DNA of 13,862 nucleotides, from positions 1 to 13,862 of the forward strand of contig DAAL01000185.1 in the NCBI GenBank assembly GCA_001701065.1, in the 5' to 3' direction. A program made the position numbers and the translations under genes. The stretch's first letter is position 1; each line of letters opens with the position of its first letter. Of the stretch, positions 1 to 6,262 are shown one piece after another. The notes under the pieces are model-generated. The model ran no database searches, was not told the DNA's origin, and saw only the letters and a program-made list of their open reading frames with translations. The DNA is from Bacteroidales bacterium GP4. Its GTDB lineage: Bacteria > Bacteroidota > Bacteroidia > Bacteroidales > Muribaculaceae.

Positions 1-154
1 GCATCACTTTTAAAGATATTTTAGCGTAATTTTAGAGTTTTGGTCAAAACCATATCAGGGCATTATCAGTTTTGATTCCTGTAATCACGATGAAAAAACC
101 AATGACAAAGGGCATCGATGATTGCAAAATTATTAACTACAAAAATTTTTAATT

Positions 155-802
155 ATGGAAACCAAAGCTAAAAAAGAGACTACCTCCAAGAAGGAGGATG
201 CGCAGGCAAAGGCGGAAACTAAGAAAAATAATGTAGAAGAATCTAAAGCTGACTCCAAGACCGCCAAGGAGACTAAGGCTTCAGAACAGAAGAACAAGGC
301 AGAAAAACCGGGACAAGAATTCCGTGAATTTTTCATTGATGAATTAAAGGATATCCTATGGGCTGAAAAGGCATTGCTCAAGGCTCTTCCCAAGATGCAG
401 AAAGCAGTATCAGGTCAAGAACTTGCAGCATCGTTTGAATCCCATCTAAAGGAGACAGAGAGTCAGATTACGACACTCGAACAAGTGTTTGAGCTAATGG
501 GCGAGAAGCCCAAGACCAAGAAATGTGATGCCATGGAAGGTCTTATTTCCGAAACCGAAAGCATAATATCCGACACCGAAAAAGGTTCGGCAATACGTGA
601 CGCAGGACTTATTCTTGCAGCGCAGAAAGTGGAACATTACGAGATAGCCACCTATGGCACTCTTGCCGCTTTAGCCGACGCTATGCAGGAACCCAAGGTG
701 GCGAAACTGCTTCGCTCGATACTACGCGACGAAAAGGATTCGGATAAGACTCTTACCGTACTTGCTCTTGAATCGGTAAACGAGGACGCATCCCAAGAAT
801 AG
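155..802 (+). CDS. DUF892 (YciE/YciF-like) ferritin-like protein with Lys/Glu-rich N-terminal tail
   Basis: The protein has 215 residues. Residues 1-52 are low complexity, almost only K, E, A, T, S, N and D, and are probably disordered. From about residue 55 (FREFFIDELKDILWAEKAL) to residue 210 it reads as a DUF892 four-helix ferritin-like domain. Candidate di-iron ligands occur in the expected order: the Glu of DELKD, Glu/His of ESHLKE, a Glu near AMEGLISE, and the Glu-x-His-like pair in KVEHYEIATY, with a last Glu in RDEKDSDKT. Family members are associated with general stress responses, but their biochemical role is poorly defined. The start at 155 is the only in-frame ATG before the tail. 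The leader is AT-rich without a Shine-Dalgarno sequence, as is usual in Bacteroidota. The gene stands alone and converges on the ORF6N gene. The family call is confident; the role of the tail is unknown. Confidence 0.88.
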   Translation: METKAKKETTSKKEDAQAKAETKKNNVEESKADSKTAKETKASEQKNKAEKPGQEFREFFIDELKDILWAEKALLKALPKMQKAVSGQELAASFESHLKETESQITTLEQVFELMGEKPKTKKCDAMEGLISETESIISDTEKGSAIRDAGLILAAQKVEHYEIATYGTLAALADAMQEPKVAKLLRSILRDEKDSDKTLTVLALESVNEDASQE

Positions 803-1450
803 AATATACCTAAACAACTTATGCAGAATCCCTTGGAGCCAGCAATGGTTGCAGGGGATTTTATATTTGCAAGCGGTTATTCTTTTGGTTTTAAAACCAA
901 CTGGACGGCGCGGAGAATTCTTAGGTTTTGCCTGGAGTTCGGCAAGCGTTGTGTTTATTGCTTCGATTTGCGCTCTCGTGTCCTCGTTTATGTCGTTGTA
1001 ATCAGCAAAGATTTCTTCCAAGTCCTGCTTGAGTTCATTGAAATTCTTTTCAAGTGTAGAAAGGCGTTTCAGCGGCGAATTGTCGGTTATCATTTGTCGA
1101 ATAGCGACAAATGCACGCATTATATTGATATTCACTTGAATTGCAATATCACTATTTAACAATCCGGAAAGCATAGCTAATCCCTGTTCAGTAAAAGCAT
1201 AGGGCAGCTTTCGAGTACCACCCCATCTTGATGTTCCATTTTGGAATATCAAGTTTGATTTCAGCTCGTCAAATTCAGCTTTAGTTAGCTGAAACATAAT
1301 ATCAGAAGGGAAACGTTTCTCATTTCGTTTTACTGCCTTATTGAGATTCGATGTTGTGACATTATATAAGTCAGCCAAATCTCGGTCGAGCATAACTTTT
1401 TGACCCCGTATCTCATAGATTTTGCTTTGGATAATTTGTAGTTCGTTCAT
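722..1450 (-). CDS. ORF6N-domain protein, probably frameshifted near its C-terminus
   Basis: The open frame gives 242 residues. Residues 1 to about 95 match the ORF6N (KilA-N-associated) DNA-binding domain: IRGQKVMLDRDLADLYNV, then KAVKRNEKRFPSDIMFQLT, then GGTRKLPYAFTEQGLAMLS. A charged coiled-coil-like region follows (LEKNFNELKQDLEEIF) up to about residue 175. Such proteins are common in Bacteroidota chromosomes and phages, and usually end soon after a motif like RRxxGFK. Here GFKTK is reached at residues 185-189, but the frame then continues for 53 residues of unrelated sequence, through the hairpin at 827-860 and into the antisense of DUF892. Removing one A from the four-A run at 883-886 would give GFKTKE followed by a stop at 877-879, a 190-residue protein. 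The intended gene is therefore probably 877-1450. Target and function are unknown. Confidence 0.8.
   Translation of the reverse strand: MNELQIIQSKIYEIRGQKVMLDRDLADLYNVTTSNLNKAVKRNEKRFPSDIMFQLTKAEFDELKSNLIFQNGTSRWGGTRKLPYAFTEQGLAMLSGLLNSDIAIQVNINIMRAFVAIRQMITDNSPLKRLSTLEKNFNELKQDLEEIFADYNDINEDTRAQIEAINTTLAELQAKPKNSPRRPVGFKTKRITACKYKIPCNHCWLQGILHKLFRYILFLGCVLVYRFKSKYGKSLIRILFVA
827..868 (+). terminator. Hairpin terminator after the DUF892 gene
   Basis: An outer stem AATCCC (827-832) pairs with GGGATT (855-860). An inner stem AGCCA (837-841) pairs with TGGTT (846-850) and closes a GCAA tetraloop. A T-rich run, TTTTATATTT, follows on the plus strand. It lies 25 bases after the DUF892 stop and just beyond the inferred ancestral stop of the convergent ORF6N gene, so it could serve both directions. 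Confidence 0.5.
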
Positions 1451-1487
1451 GGTTTAGTTTTTTATAATTAACTTCGGAAAGATGAAA

Positions 1488-1517
1488 TAAAAGTATTAAA
1501 AATTGATAAAACGCAAA
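1488..1517 (-). promoter_or_regulatory. Likely Bacteroidales promoter for the ORF6N gene
   Basis: On the minus strand TTTG (1517-1514) is followed after 18 bases by TACTTTTA (1495-1488), which differs from TAnnTTTG only in its last base. The start codon lies about 37 bases further on. The spacer is one base short of the usual 19-21. Confidence 0.4.
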
Positions 1518-1618
1518 ACAAATGCAAAACAAGTTTCTCTATATTTCCCCTTATTTCATCATTTTTCCTAATGGGAATCCAGCTTCATTAACTTTCATTA
1601 ATATTATTAATGGAAAAT

Positions 1619-1664
1619 TAAAGGAGATGAAATCTCGATAACTCATTGAATTTCAACTCCTTTA
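1619..1664 (-). terminator. Hairpin behind tRNA-Gly, related to the one behind tRNA-Pro
   Basis: On the minus strand TAAAGGAGTTGAAAT (1664-1650) pairs with ATTTCATCTCCTTTA (1633-1619), with one T-T mismatch and a loop of 16 bases. It is followed by AATTTT. It starts 8 bases beyond the tRNA 3' end. The left arm plus the next three bases (18 in all) recurs exactly at 13810-13827 behind tRNA-Pro. A factor-independent terminator fits best, although the loop is large. Confidence 0.6.
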
Positions 1665-1671
1665 GTCCAAG

Positions 1672-1744
1672 AGCGGCAAACGAGGCTCGAACTCGCGACC
1701 CTCAGCTTGGGAAGCTGATGCTCTACCAACTGAGCTACTTCCGC
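1672..1744 (-). tRNA. tRNA-Gly (anticodon CCC)
   Basis: The cloverleaf folds over 73 bases on the minus strand. The acceptor arm is GCGGAAG/TTGCCGC with discriminator T. The D arm is GCTC/GAGC. The anticodon stem TCAGC/GCTGA closes the loop TTCCCAA, so the anticodon is CCC (Gly, codon GGG). The T arm is GCGAG/CTCGT around TTCGAGC. The acceptor has an A5-G68 mismatch and a G7-T66 wobble. No CCA is encoded. Confidence 0.93.
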
Positions 1745-1755
1745 AAAACGCAATG

Positions 1756-1788
1756 CAAAGTTACTGAAAAAATCCGTATATTTGCAAA
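1756..1788 (-). promoter_or_regulatory. Promoter of tRNA-Gly
   Basis: On the minus strand TTTG (1788-1785), a 21-base spacer, then TAACTTTG (1763-1756) match the Bacteroidales housekeeping consensus exactly. The -7 element ends 11 bases before the tRNA 5' end. The same -7 octamer is used for tRNA-Pro in this window. Confidence 0.8.
1777..1784 (+). promoter_or_regulatory. -7 element of the probable metY promoter
   Basis: TATATTTG fits TAnnTTTG and would give a leader of roughly 20 bases before the ATG at 1810. No good -33 TTTG is found 19-21 bases upstream. It lies between the -33 and -7 elements of the opposing tRNA-Gly promoter and shares the palindrome TTTGCAAA (1781-1788) with it. Confidence 0.5.
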
Positions 1789-1809
1789 ATAATTCAAAAA
1801 CTTATAAAA

Positions 1810-3096
1810 ATGGCTACTAAACCAATCAGCAAAGAGACTGTGTGCGTGCAAGGCGGCTGGAATCCTAAGAAAGGAGAACCACGCATAGTACCTATATATC
1901 AGAGCACAACTTTCAAATACGATACAAGCGAACAGATGGCGCGTCTGTTTGACCTTGAAGATACAGGATATTTCTACACCCGACTACAGAACCCCACCAA
2001 CGATGCAGTGGCAAGTAAGATTGCGGCATTGGAAGGGGGTGTGGGAGCCATACTTACATCATCGGGACAAGCCGCCAATTTCTATGCCATATTCAATATA
2101 TGTGAAGCCGGCGACCACTTCGTGTGTTCATCGACCATATACGGCGGCACTTACAATCTTTTCTCGGTCACTCTAAAGAAACTCGGAATAGAATGTACTT
2201 TCGTAGACCCCAATGCCACGGAAGAAGAGATTGCAGCAGCTTTCCGCCCCAACACCAAAGCATTGTTCGGCGAAACTATATCCAACCCCAGCATTGATGT
2301 GCTTGACATAGAGAAGTTCGCAAAAATAGCCCACAGCCATGGCGTGCCATTGATTGTGGACAACACATTTGCCACTCCCATAAACTGCCGTCCATTTGAA
2401 TGGGGCGCTGACATCGTGACCCACTCCACCACAAAGTACATGGACGGACACGCCACAAGCGTGGGAGGTGCGATAGTGGACAGCGGAAATTTCGACTGGG
2501 ACGCTCATGCCGATAAATTCCCCGGACTTACATCACCTGATGAATCCTACCACGGGCTGACCTATACAAAAGCTTTCGGCAAGATGGCATATATCACCAA
2601 AGCCACGGCTCAACTGATGCGCGACCTCGGTTCCATCCCTTCGCCCCACAACTCATTCCTCCTGAATCTGGGTCTTGAGACTCTGCATCTGCGTATGCCG
2701 CGCCACTGCGAGAACGCACAGAAAGTGGCTGAATGGCTTGACGCAAATCACAAAGTGAAATGGGTGAACTTCCCCGGGCTAAAGAACAACCAGTACCACG
2801 AATTGGCTCAGAAGTATATGCCTAACGGAACTTGCGGAGTCATATCGTTCGGTCTTAACGGAACCCGCGAAGATGCAATAAAATTCATGGACCGGCTGAA
2901 ATTCATAGCCATCGTAACCCATGTGGCTGATGCCCGCACATGTGTGCTTCATCCGGCAAGCCACACCCATCGCCAACTTTCCGACGAGCAACTGCGTGAA
3001 GCCGGAGTGGCACCTGACTTGATACGCCTTTCAGTGGGCATAGAAAATGTCGACGATATAATAGCCGACATAGAACAGGCTTTGCAGGACAACTAA
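1810..3096 (+). CDS. metY: O-acetylhomoserine sulfhydrylase (PLP-dependent)
   Basis: The protein has 428 residues, the usual size for the MetY branch of the Cys/Met-metabolism PLP enzymes (cystathionine gamma-synthase family proper is nearer 390). MetY makes homocysteine from O-acetylhomoserine and sulfide in the cytoplasm, feeding methionine synthesis. Visible features are YTRLQNPT at about residues 56-63, the cofactor-phosphate motif SSGQ at 84-87, and VDNTFATP near 180. HSTTKYMDGH follows, with Lys209 as the PLP lysine, and the substrate-binding segment SHTHRQL lies near the C-terminus. The start at 1810 follows a -7 element with a short leader and the family N-terminus (ETVCVQGGW) is complete. 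The stop is 15 bases before the acetyltransferase gene, so the two are probably cotranscribed. There is no room for a SAM riboswitch. Confidence 0.92.
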   Translation: MATKPISKETVCVQGGWNPKKGEPRIVPIYQSTTFKYDTSEQMARLFDLEDTGYFYTRLQNPTNDAVASKIAALEGGVGAILTSSGQAANFYAIFNICEAGDHFVCSSTIYGGTYNLFSVTLKKLGIECTFVDPNATEEEIAAAFRPNTKALFGETISNPSIDVLDIEKFAKIAHSHGVPLIVDNTFATPINCRPFEWGADIVTHSTTKYMDGHATSVGGAIVDSGNFDWDAHADKFPGLTSPDESYHGLTYTKAFGKMAYITKATAQLMRDLGSIPSPHNSFLLNLGLETLHLRMPRHCENAQKVAEWLDANHKVKWVNFPGLKNNQYHELAQKYMPNGTCGVISFGLNGTREDAIKFMDRLKFIAIVTHVADARTCVLHPASHTHRQLSDEQLREAGVAPDLIRLSVGIENVDDIIADIEQALQDN

Positions 3097-3111
3097 CACC
3101 TCATTATCGAA

Positions 3112-3666
3112 ATGAAGAAAGAAATAGAGAAGATGCGCAGCCGGGAGGAGTATTACTTTACCGATCCTGAGATTCTTGAAAGCCTGATACACGCCGACAA
3201 GACTTGCGCCCGGTTGAGCAACATGACCATCTTCGACGATGACTACCGTGAGGTTCTTGAGGACCTCATCCCGGGCGTACCTGAAAGTGTGCGCATCGTG
3301 CCTCCGTTCCGATGCAACCACGGACATGGACTTGTCCTGGGAGAAAATGTGTTTCTCAACTATAACTGTGTGGCTCTTGACGGAGCTTTCATCACTATAG
3401 GCGCAAACACCCGCATCGGTCCGGGATGCCAGCTACTGACTCCGCACCATCCCATTGACCACGTGGAACGCCGCGAGGACAAAGAGACAGCCTATCCCAT
3501 CACCATCGGCGAGGACTGCTGGCTTGGCGGTGGAGTGATTGTGTGTCCCGGAGTCACTATAGGCGACCGATGCATCATCGCTGCCGGAAGCGTGGTGGCT
3601 CATGATATACCGTCGGATTCTCTTGCCGCAGGATGCCCTGCTAAAGTAAAGAAATCATTAAAGTAA
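3112..3666 (+). CDS. Hexapeptide-repeat O-acetyltransferase, maltose/galactoside acetyltransferase type
   Basis: The protein has 184 residues, typical of the MAT/LacA/NodL group, which moves acetyl from acetyl-CoA to a sugar hydroxyl as a trimer in the cytoplasm. The N-terminal helical maltose-acetyltransferase segment is visible (MRSREEYYFTDPEILESLIHADKTCARL). The left-handed beta-helix runs from about residue 60 to the end with repeats such as ITIGANTRIGPG, ITIGEDCWLGGGVIVCPGVTIGD and CIIAAGSVV. The catalytic histidine is expected in TPHHPID (residues 110-116), probably His113. The terminal AAGCPAKVKKSLK is standard for the family. It sits between metY and the PerM-like gene with gaps of 15 and 17 bases, so an operon is likely. 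The true acceptor is unknown; a role in making acetylated homoserine or serine for MetY is conceivable from position only. Confidence 0.85.
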   Translation: MKKEIEKMRSREEYYFTDPEILESLIHADKTCARLSNMTIFDDDYREVLEDLIPGVPESVRIVPPFRCNHGHGLVLGENVFLNYNCVALDGAFITIGANTRIGPGCQLLTPHHPIDHVERREDKETAYPITIGEDCWLGGGVIVCPGVTIGDRCIIAAGSVVAHDIPSDSLAAGCPAKVKKSLK

Positions 3667-3683
3667 CCTCATCTTCCGAGCCA

Positions 3684-4808
3684 ATGTACGTTCGTCGTCC
3701 CTATACATTTGACCGCGTGGTACGGTTAGTAATAACCTGTATATGCGTGGTGTTTGCCATGTGGCTTATCAACATTCTGAAAGGAGTGCTTTTGCCCTTC
3801 TGCGTAGCATGTCTTGTGGCTTATATATTTGAGCCGTTCGTGCAGTTCAACCGCCGCTTGCTCAATCTGCGCGGAAGAGTCATAGCGATTTTTGTCACGC
3901 TCTTTGAGGCGACATTCCTTTTCGGAGTGCTGTGCTACCTGCTTATACCCATGATTATGAGCGAGATGCAGCACATGGCTCACCTGCTCAAAGTGTATTC
4001 GCAAACCGAGCTTGAAACCCCCTTCATGCCCAACGAGATACATTCATTTATAAAAAAGTATATCGACTTCGAATACCTGTCGCGCATAATGCAGAAAGAG
4101 GATCAGATGAAGATAATACAAAATGTGATATCCTCGACATGGAACATTGTAACAAGCGGAATAAGTGTGATAGTAGGAATACTCAGTTGGTTCATTGTGT
4201 TCCTGTACGTTATATTCATCATGCTTGACTATGAGCGTCTTGCTAAAATGGTAAGGCACATGGTTCCCCCGTCGTCACGCAAGACTGTTTTCCGAATAGG
4301 CAATGACATTCAACGCTCCATGAACCACTATTTCCGCGGACAGGCGCTTGTGGCATTCTGCGTGGGAGTGCTGTTCTCTATCGGATTTCTGATTATCGAC
4401 CTCCCGCTTGCCATAGTATTAGGACTGTTTATCGGGTTGCTCAACATGGTTCCTTACCTCCAACTCATCTCCATCGTCCCCACTACGCTTCTGTGCCTTG
4501 TGTGTTCGGTGGACTCCGGTGTCAACTTCTGGGTCATATTTTGGCAGTGCATGGCTGTGTACTGTATCGTGCAATGCATTCAGGACCTGTTCCTTACCCC
4601 TAAAATTATGGGAAAAGCTATGGGACTGAACCCTGCTATAATCCTTCTGTCGTTATCCATCTGGGGTACTCTGCTGGGCTTTTTAGGGCTGATTATAGCA
4701 CTCCCGCTCACCACTCTGCTGCTTGCTTATTATGACCGATACATAACTTTGGCAAGCTTGCGCCAACAGCGTCACTCCCGACTATCCACGACTGACGACG
4801 AATCATGA
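3684..4808 (+). CDS. AI-2E family (PerM/YhhQ-type topology) membrane transporter
   Basis: The protein has 374 residues with the AI-2E/PerM layout. Two or three membrane spans occupy about residues 12-95 (LVITCICVVFAMWLINIL, FVTLFEATFLFGVLCYLLI). A soluble amphipathic region covers about 95-150, followed by a span near 155-180 (IVGILSWFIVFLYVIFIML). A conserved loop with NHYFRGQALVAFCVG lies near 215, and several spans run to the end, including GLLNMVPYLQLISIVP, DLFLTPKIMGKAMGLNP and LGLIIALPLTTLLLAYYDRY. Known family members export autoinducer-2 or act as Na+/H+ antiporters; the substrate here cannot be told. It is the third gene of the metY run. Its last 37 bases overlap the end of the convergent DUF2007 gene. 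Confidence 0.87.
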   Translation: MYVRRPYTFDRVVRLVITCICVVFAMWLINILKGVLLPFCVACLVAYIFEPFVQFNRRLLNLRGRVIAIFVTLFEATFLFGVLCYLLIPMIMSEMQHMAHLLKVYSQTELETPFMPNEIHSFIKKYIDFEYLSRIMQKEDQMKIIQNVISSTWNIVTSGISVIVGILSWFIVFLYVIFIMLDYERLAKMVRHMVPPSSRKTVFRIGNDIQRSMNHYFRGQALVAFCVGVLFSIGFLIIDLPLAIVLGLFIGLLNMVPYLQLISIVPTTLLCLVCSVDSGVNFWVIFWQCMAVYCIVQCIQDLFLTPKIMGKAMGLNPAIILLSLSIWGTLLGFLGLIIALPLTTLLLAYYDRYITLASLRQQRHSRLSTTDDES

Positions 4809-5032
4809 TTAGAACGCATTATTCCCTCGGCAAGCTCAAGCTTGTCGGCGGGAATAAGCACTTTGATGGATCCTACATCCGATACCGGCAGGGGATAGAC
4901 CGACGACATAAGTTCATTGTTGATTACGCAGGGCACACCGTTTGTCTCCAGCACACCTTTTAATATATAAGCTTCCACGTCGTTATAGAACGACCCTAAC
5001 ACTACCCAACCGGTATTCGTTTTCTCTTTCAT
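4772..5032 (-). CDS. DUF2007 small protein (putative signal-transducing protein)
   Basis: The protein has 86 residues with a DUF2007-like domain over about residues 9-72. It reads GWVVLGSFYNDVEAYILKGVLE, NGVPCVINNELMSSVYP, then a GSIKVLIPADKLELAEGIM ending, which is the common beta-alpha-beta pattern of the family (compare the C-terminal part of PII-like or GlnB-fold proteins, an analogy only). Its ATG begins on the base directly after the stop codon of mltG, so translation is likely coupled. The C-terminal SNHDSSSVVDSRE tail is polar and overlaps the 3' end of the convergent membrane-protein gene. The function of the family is not established. Confidence 0.8.
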   Translation of the reverse strand: MKEKTNTGWVVLGSFYNDVEAYILKGVLETNGVPCVINNELMSSVYPLPVSDVGSIKVLIPADKLELAEGIMRSNHDSSSVVDSRE

Positions 5033-6079
5033 TTATTTAATGTTTCTACGGTTAAGTTCAGCACGGTAACGCTGTGCATTCTTCTGATGCTCGGCGTAAC
5101 TGCTTGTGAAATTGTGCAGCCCCGAGAAGTCCTCCTTGGCACACATATATATATAATCGTTAGGAGCCGACTTAAGCACAGCGTCAAGAGTTCTTGGATC
5201 AGCCATCCTTATCGGACCCGGAGGAAGACCCTCGTGCATGTAAGTGTTATATCGGGAAACGACACCCAAATGCGCTCCTGTGATACGGCGTAGGCTGAAA
5301 TCGCCCACCGCAAACTTCACCGTTGGGTCAGCCTGCAGCTTCATTCCTTTCCTCAACCGGTTCAAATAAAGACGCGCCACAACCGGACGCTCCTTTGAGG
5401 AATTGGTTTCCTCTTCGGCAATCGAAGCAAGCGTGGCAACTTCCACCGGCGACAAGCCAAGGGATTTCGCTGATGCCCGCCTTTCATCGTTCCAGAAGTT
5501 ATTTCGATGTTCAAGAAGAGTATTCACAATCTTTTCAGGCGACGCAGTCCAATAGAACTGGTAGGAATCAGGCAGGAAAGCCGAGATATAAGTGTTTTTA
5601 CTGAATCCTGCCGGCACAAGAATCGAGTCACAAGCTTTAATAAATGCGGCAGAGTCCATTTCAAACTTCTCATCGGCACGGTGAGCGAGTTGCCCCAATG
5701 TCCTGATGTTGTTGAACGTAAAGGTTATCGGAGTCTGACCGCCTCTTTTCAATCGTTTTGCTATGTCCACTGCCTTATCTCCTCGTTCAATCTTATAAGC
5801 TCCGTGAGCTTTTTGTGGAGTTCCTTTTGCGTTTTTCCACATAAAAGCCGCCTTCTTTCCGGTATTGCCCAAGCTGTCACTTAGCATCTTCTCAATTTGT
5901 CCGGCTGTAGCGTCCCGAGGAATGTAAATCCACATGTCACGGTCACCGTTATAGGACGCGGTCAGGAATGACACGCCGGTGATTACACCCGCCACGGCAA
6001 GAATCAAGAATATGATGCCTGCGCTTATCCACAATCTACGTCTTGCAAAAATAGATTTCTTATGTTTCTTATCAGTCAT
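5033..6079 (-). CDS. mltG: Endolytic murein transglycosylase MltG (YceG-like)
   Basis: With a start at 6079 the protein has 348 residues. MltG cleaves nascent glycan strands in the inner membrane and is thought to act as a terminase of peptidoglycan synthesis. A basic cytoplasmic N-terminus (MTDKKHKKSIFARRR) leads to one membrane span at about residues 16-41. A LysM-like region then precedes the YceG catalytic domain. The motif LASIAEEETN holds the expected catalytic Glu222, followed by RPVVARLYLNRLRKGMKLQADPTV, NTYMHEGLPPGPI and a final HNFTSSYAEHQ. An upstream in-frame ATG at 6118 would add 13 residues (MSKFVAV...), but its first codons coincide with TAAATTTG, a perfect -7 element, so the downstream start is preferred. 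DUF2007 follows with no gap. Confidence 0.9.
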   Translation of the reverse strand: MTDKKHKKSIFARRRLWISAGIIFLILAVAGVITGVSFLTASYNGDRDMWIYIPRDATAGQIEKMLSDSLGNTGKKAAFMWKNAKGTPQKAHGAYKIERGDKAVDIAKRLKRGGQTPITFTFNNIRTLGQLAHRADEKFEMDSAAFIKACDSILVPAGFSKNTYISAFLPDSYQFYWTASPEKIVNTLLEHRNNFWNDERRASAKSLGLSPVEVATLASIAEEETNSSKERPVVARLYLNRLRKGMKLQADPTVKFAVGDFSLRRITGAHLGVVSRYNTYMHEGLPPGPIRMADPRTLDAVLKSAPNDYIYMCAKEDFSGLHNFTSSYAEHQKNAQRYRAELNRRNIK

Positions 6080-6105
6080 CTTGCAATAAAATATTGTAAC
6101 AGCTA

Positions 6106-6113
6106 CAAATTTA
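6106..6113 (-). promoter_or_regulatory. Possible -7 element of mltG
   Basis: TAAATTTG on the minus strand fits TAnnTTTG and lies 26 bases before the preferred ATG at 6079, a leader length typical of the phylum. I found no -33 TTTG at the right distance, so this could be chance. Confidence 0.4.
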
Positions 6114-6189
6114 CTCATTCTCCCCTATTATTCCTACAATCCCAGTAACAAAATCAAAAAACACCCCCTCCTTAAGATAAAACAATCTC

Positions 6190-6230
6190 CTTAATTTCGG
6201 CAATAAGCTTGATTTATTGCCGAAATTAAG
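6190..6230 (+). promoter_or_regulatory. Perfect 17-bp inverted repeat, likely operator of the AbiE-like module
   Basis: The arm CTTAATTTCGGCAATAA (6190-6206) is matched perfectly by TTATTGCCGAAATTAAG (6214-6230) around a 7-base centre. The right arm ends one base before the -7 element and the centre contains the -33 region. Antitoxins of the AbiEi family are known to repress their own operons by binding inverted repeats, so an operator is the natural reading. A transcribed hairpin is unlikely because it lies upstream of the expected start of transcription. Confidence 0.75.
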
Positions 6231-6239
6231 ATACCTTTG
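6208..6239 (+). promoter_or_regulatory. Promoter of the AbiE-like operon
   Basis: CTTG (6208-6211), a 20-base spacer and TACCTTTG (6232-6239) match TTTG-N19-21-TAnnTTTG with one difference. The start codon at 6263 lies 23 bases beyond the -7 element. The inverted repeat at 6190-6230 covers the -33 element and spacer. Confidence 0.7.
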
Positions 6240-6262
6240 CACTGTAAATTTATTATAGAAAT

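Noticed and set aside
1..154. Promoter search upstream of the DUF892 gene
   Set aside because: CAGTTTTG (67-74) is close to a -7 element and TTTG occurs at 39-42, but the 24-base spacing is too long; nothing else convincing was seen.
821..1159. Plus-strand frame of 112 codons
   Set aside because: It is the antisense of the ORF6N gene, which has a clear domain match on the other strand.
1596..1612. CATTAAT/ATTAATG palindrome
   Set aside because: Seven A/T-rich pairs with a 3-base loop are expected by chance in such sequence; no role can be supported.
1785..1809. Space for a SAM or other riboswitch ahead of metY
   Set aside because: The likely leader is only about 20 bases, far too short for a riboswitch.
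4831..4850. CGGCAAGCT/AGCTTGTCG hairpin near the convergent gene ends
   Set aside because: It lies within the DUF2007 coding region, has almost no loop and no T-run, so it is not convincing as a terminator.
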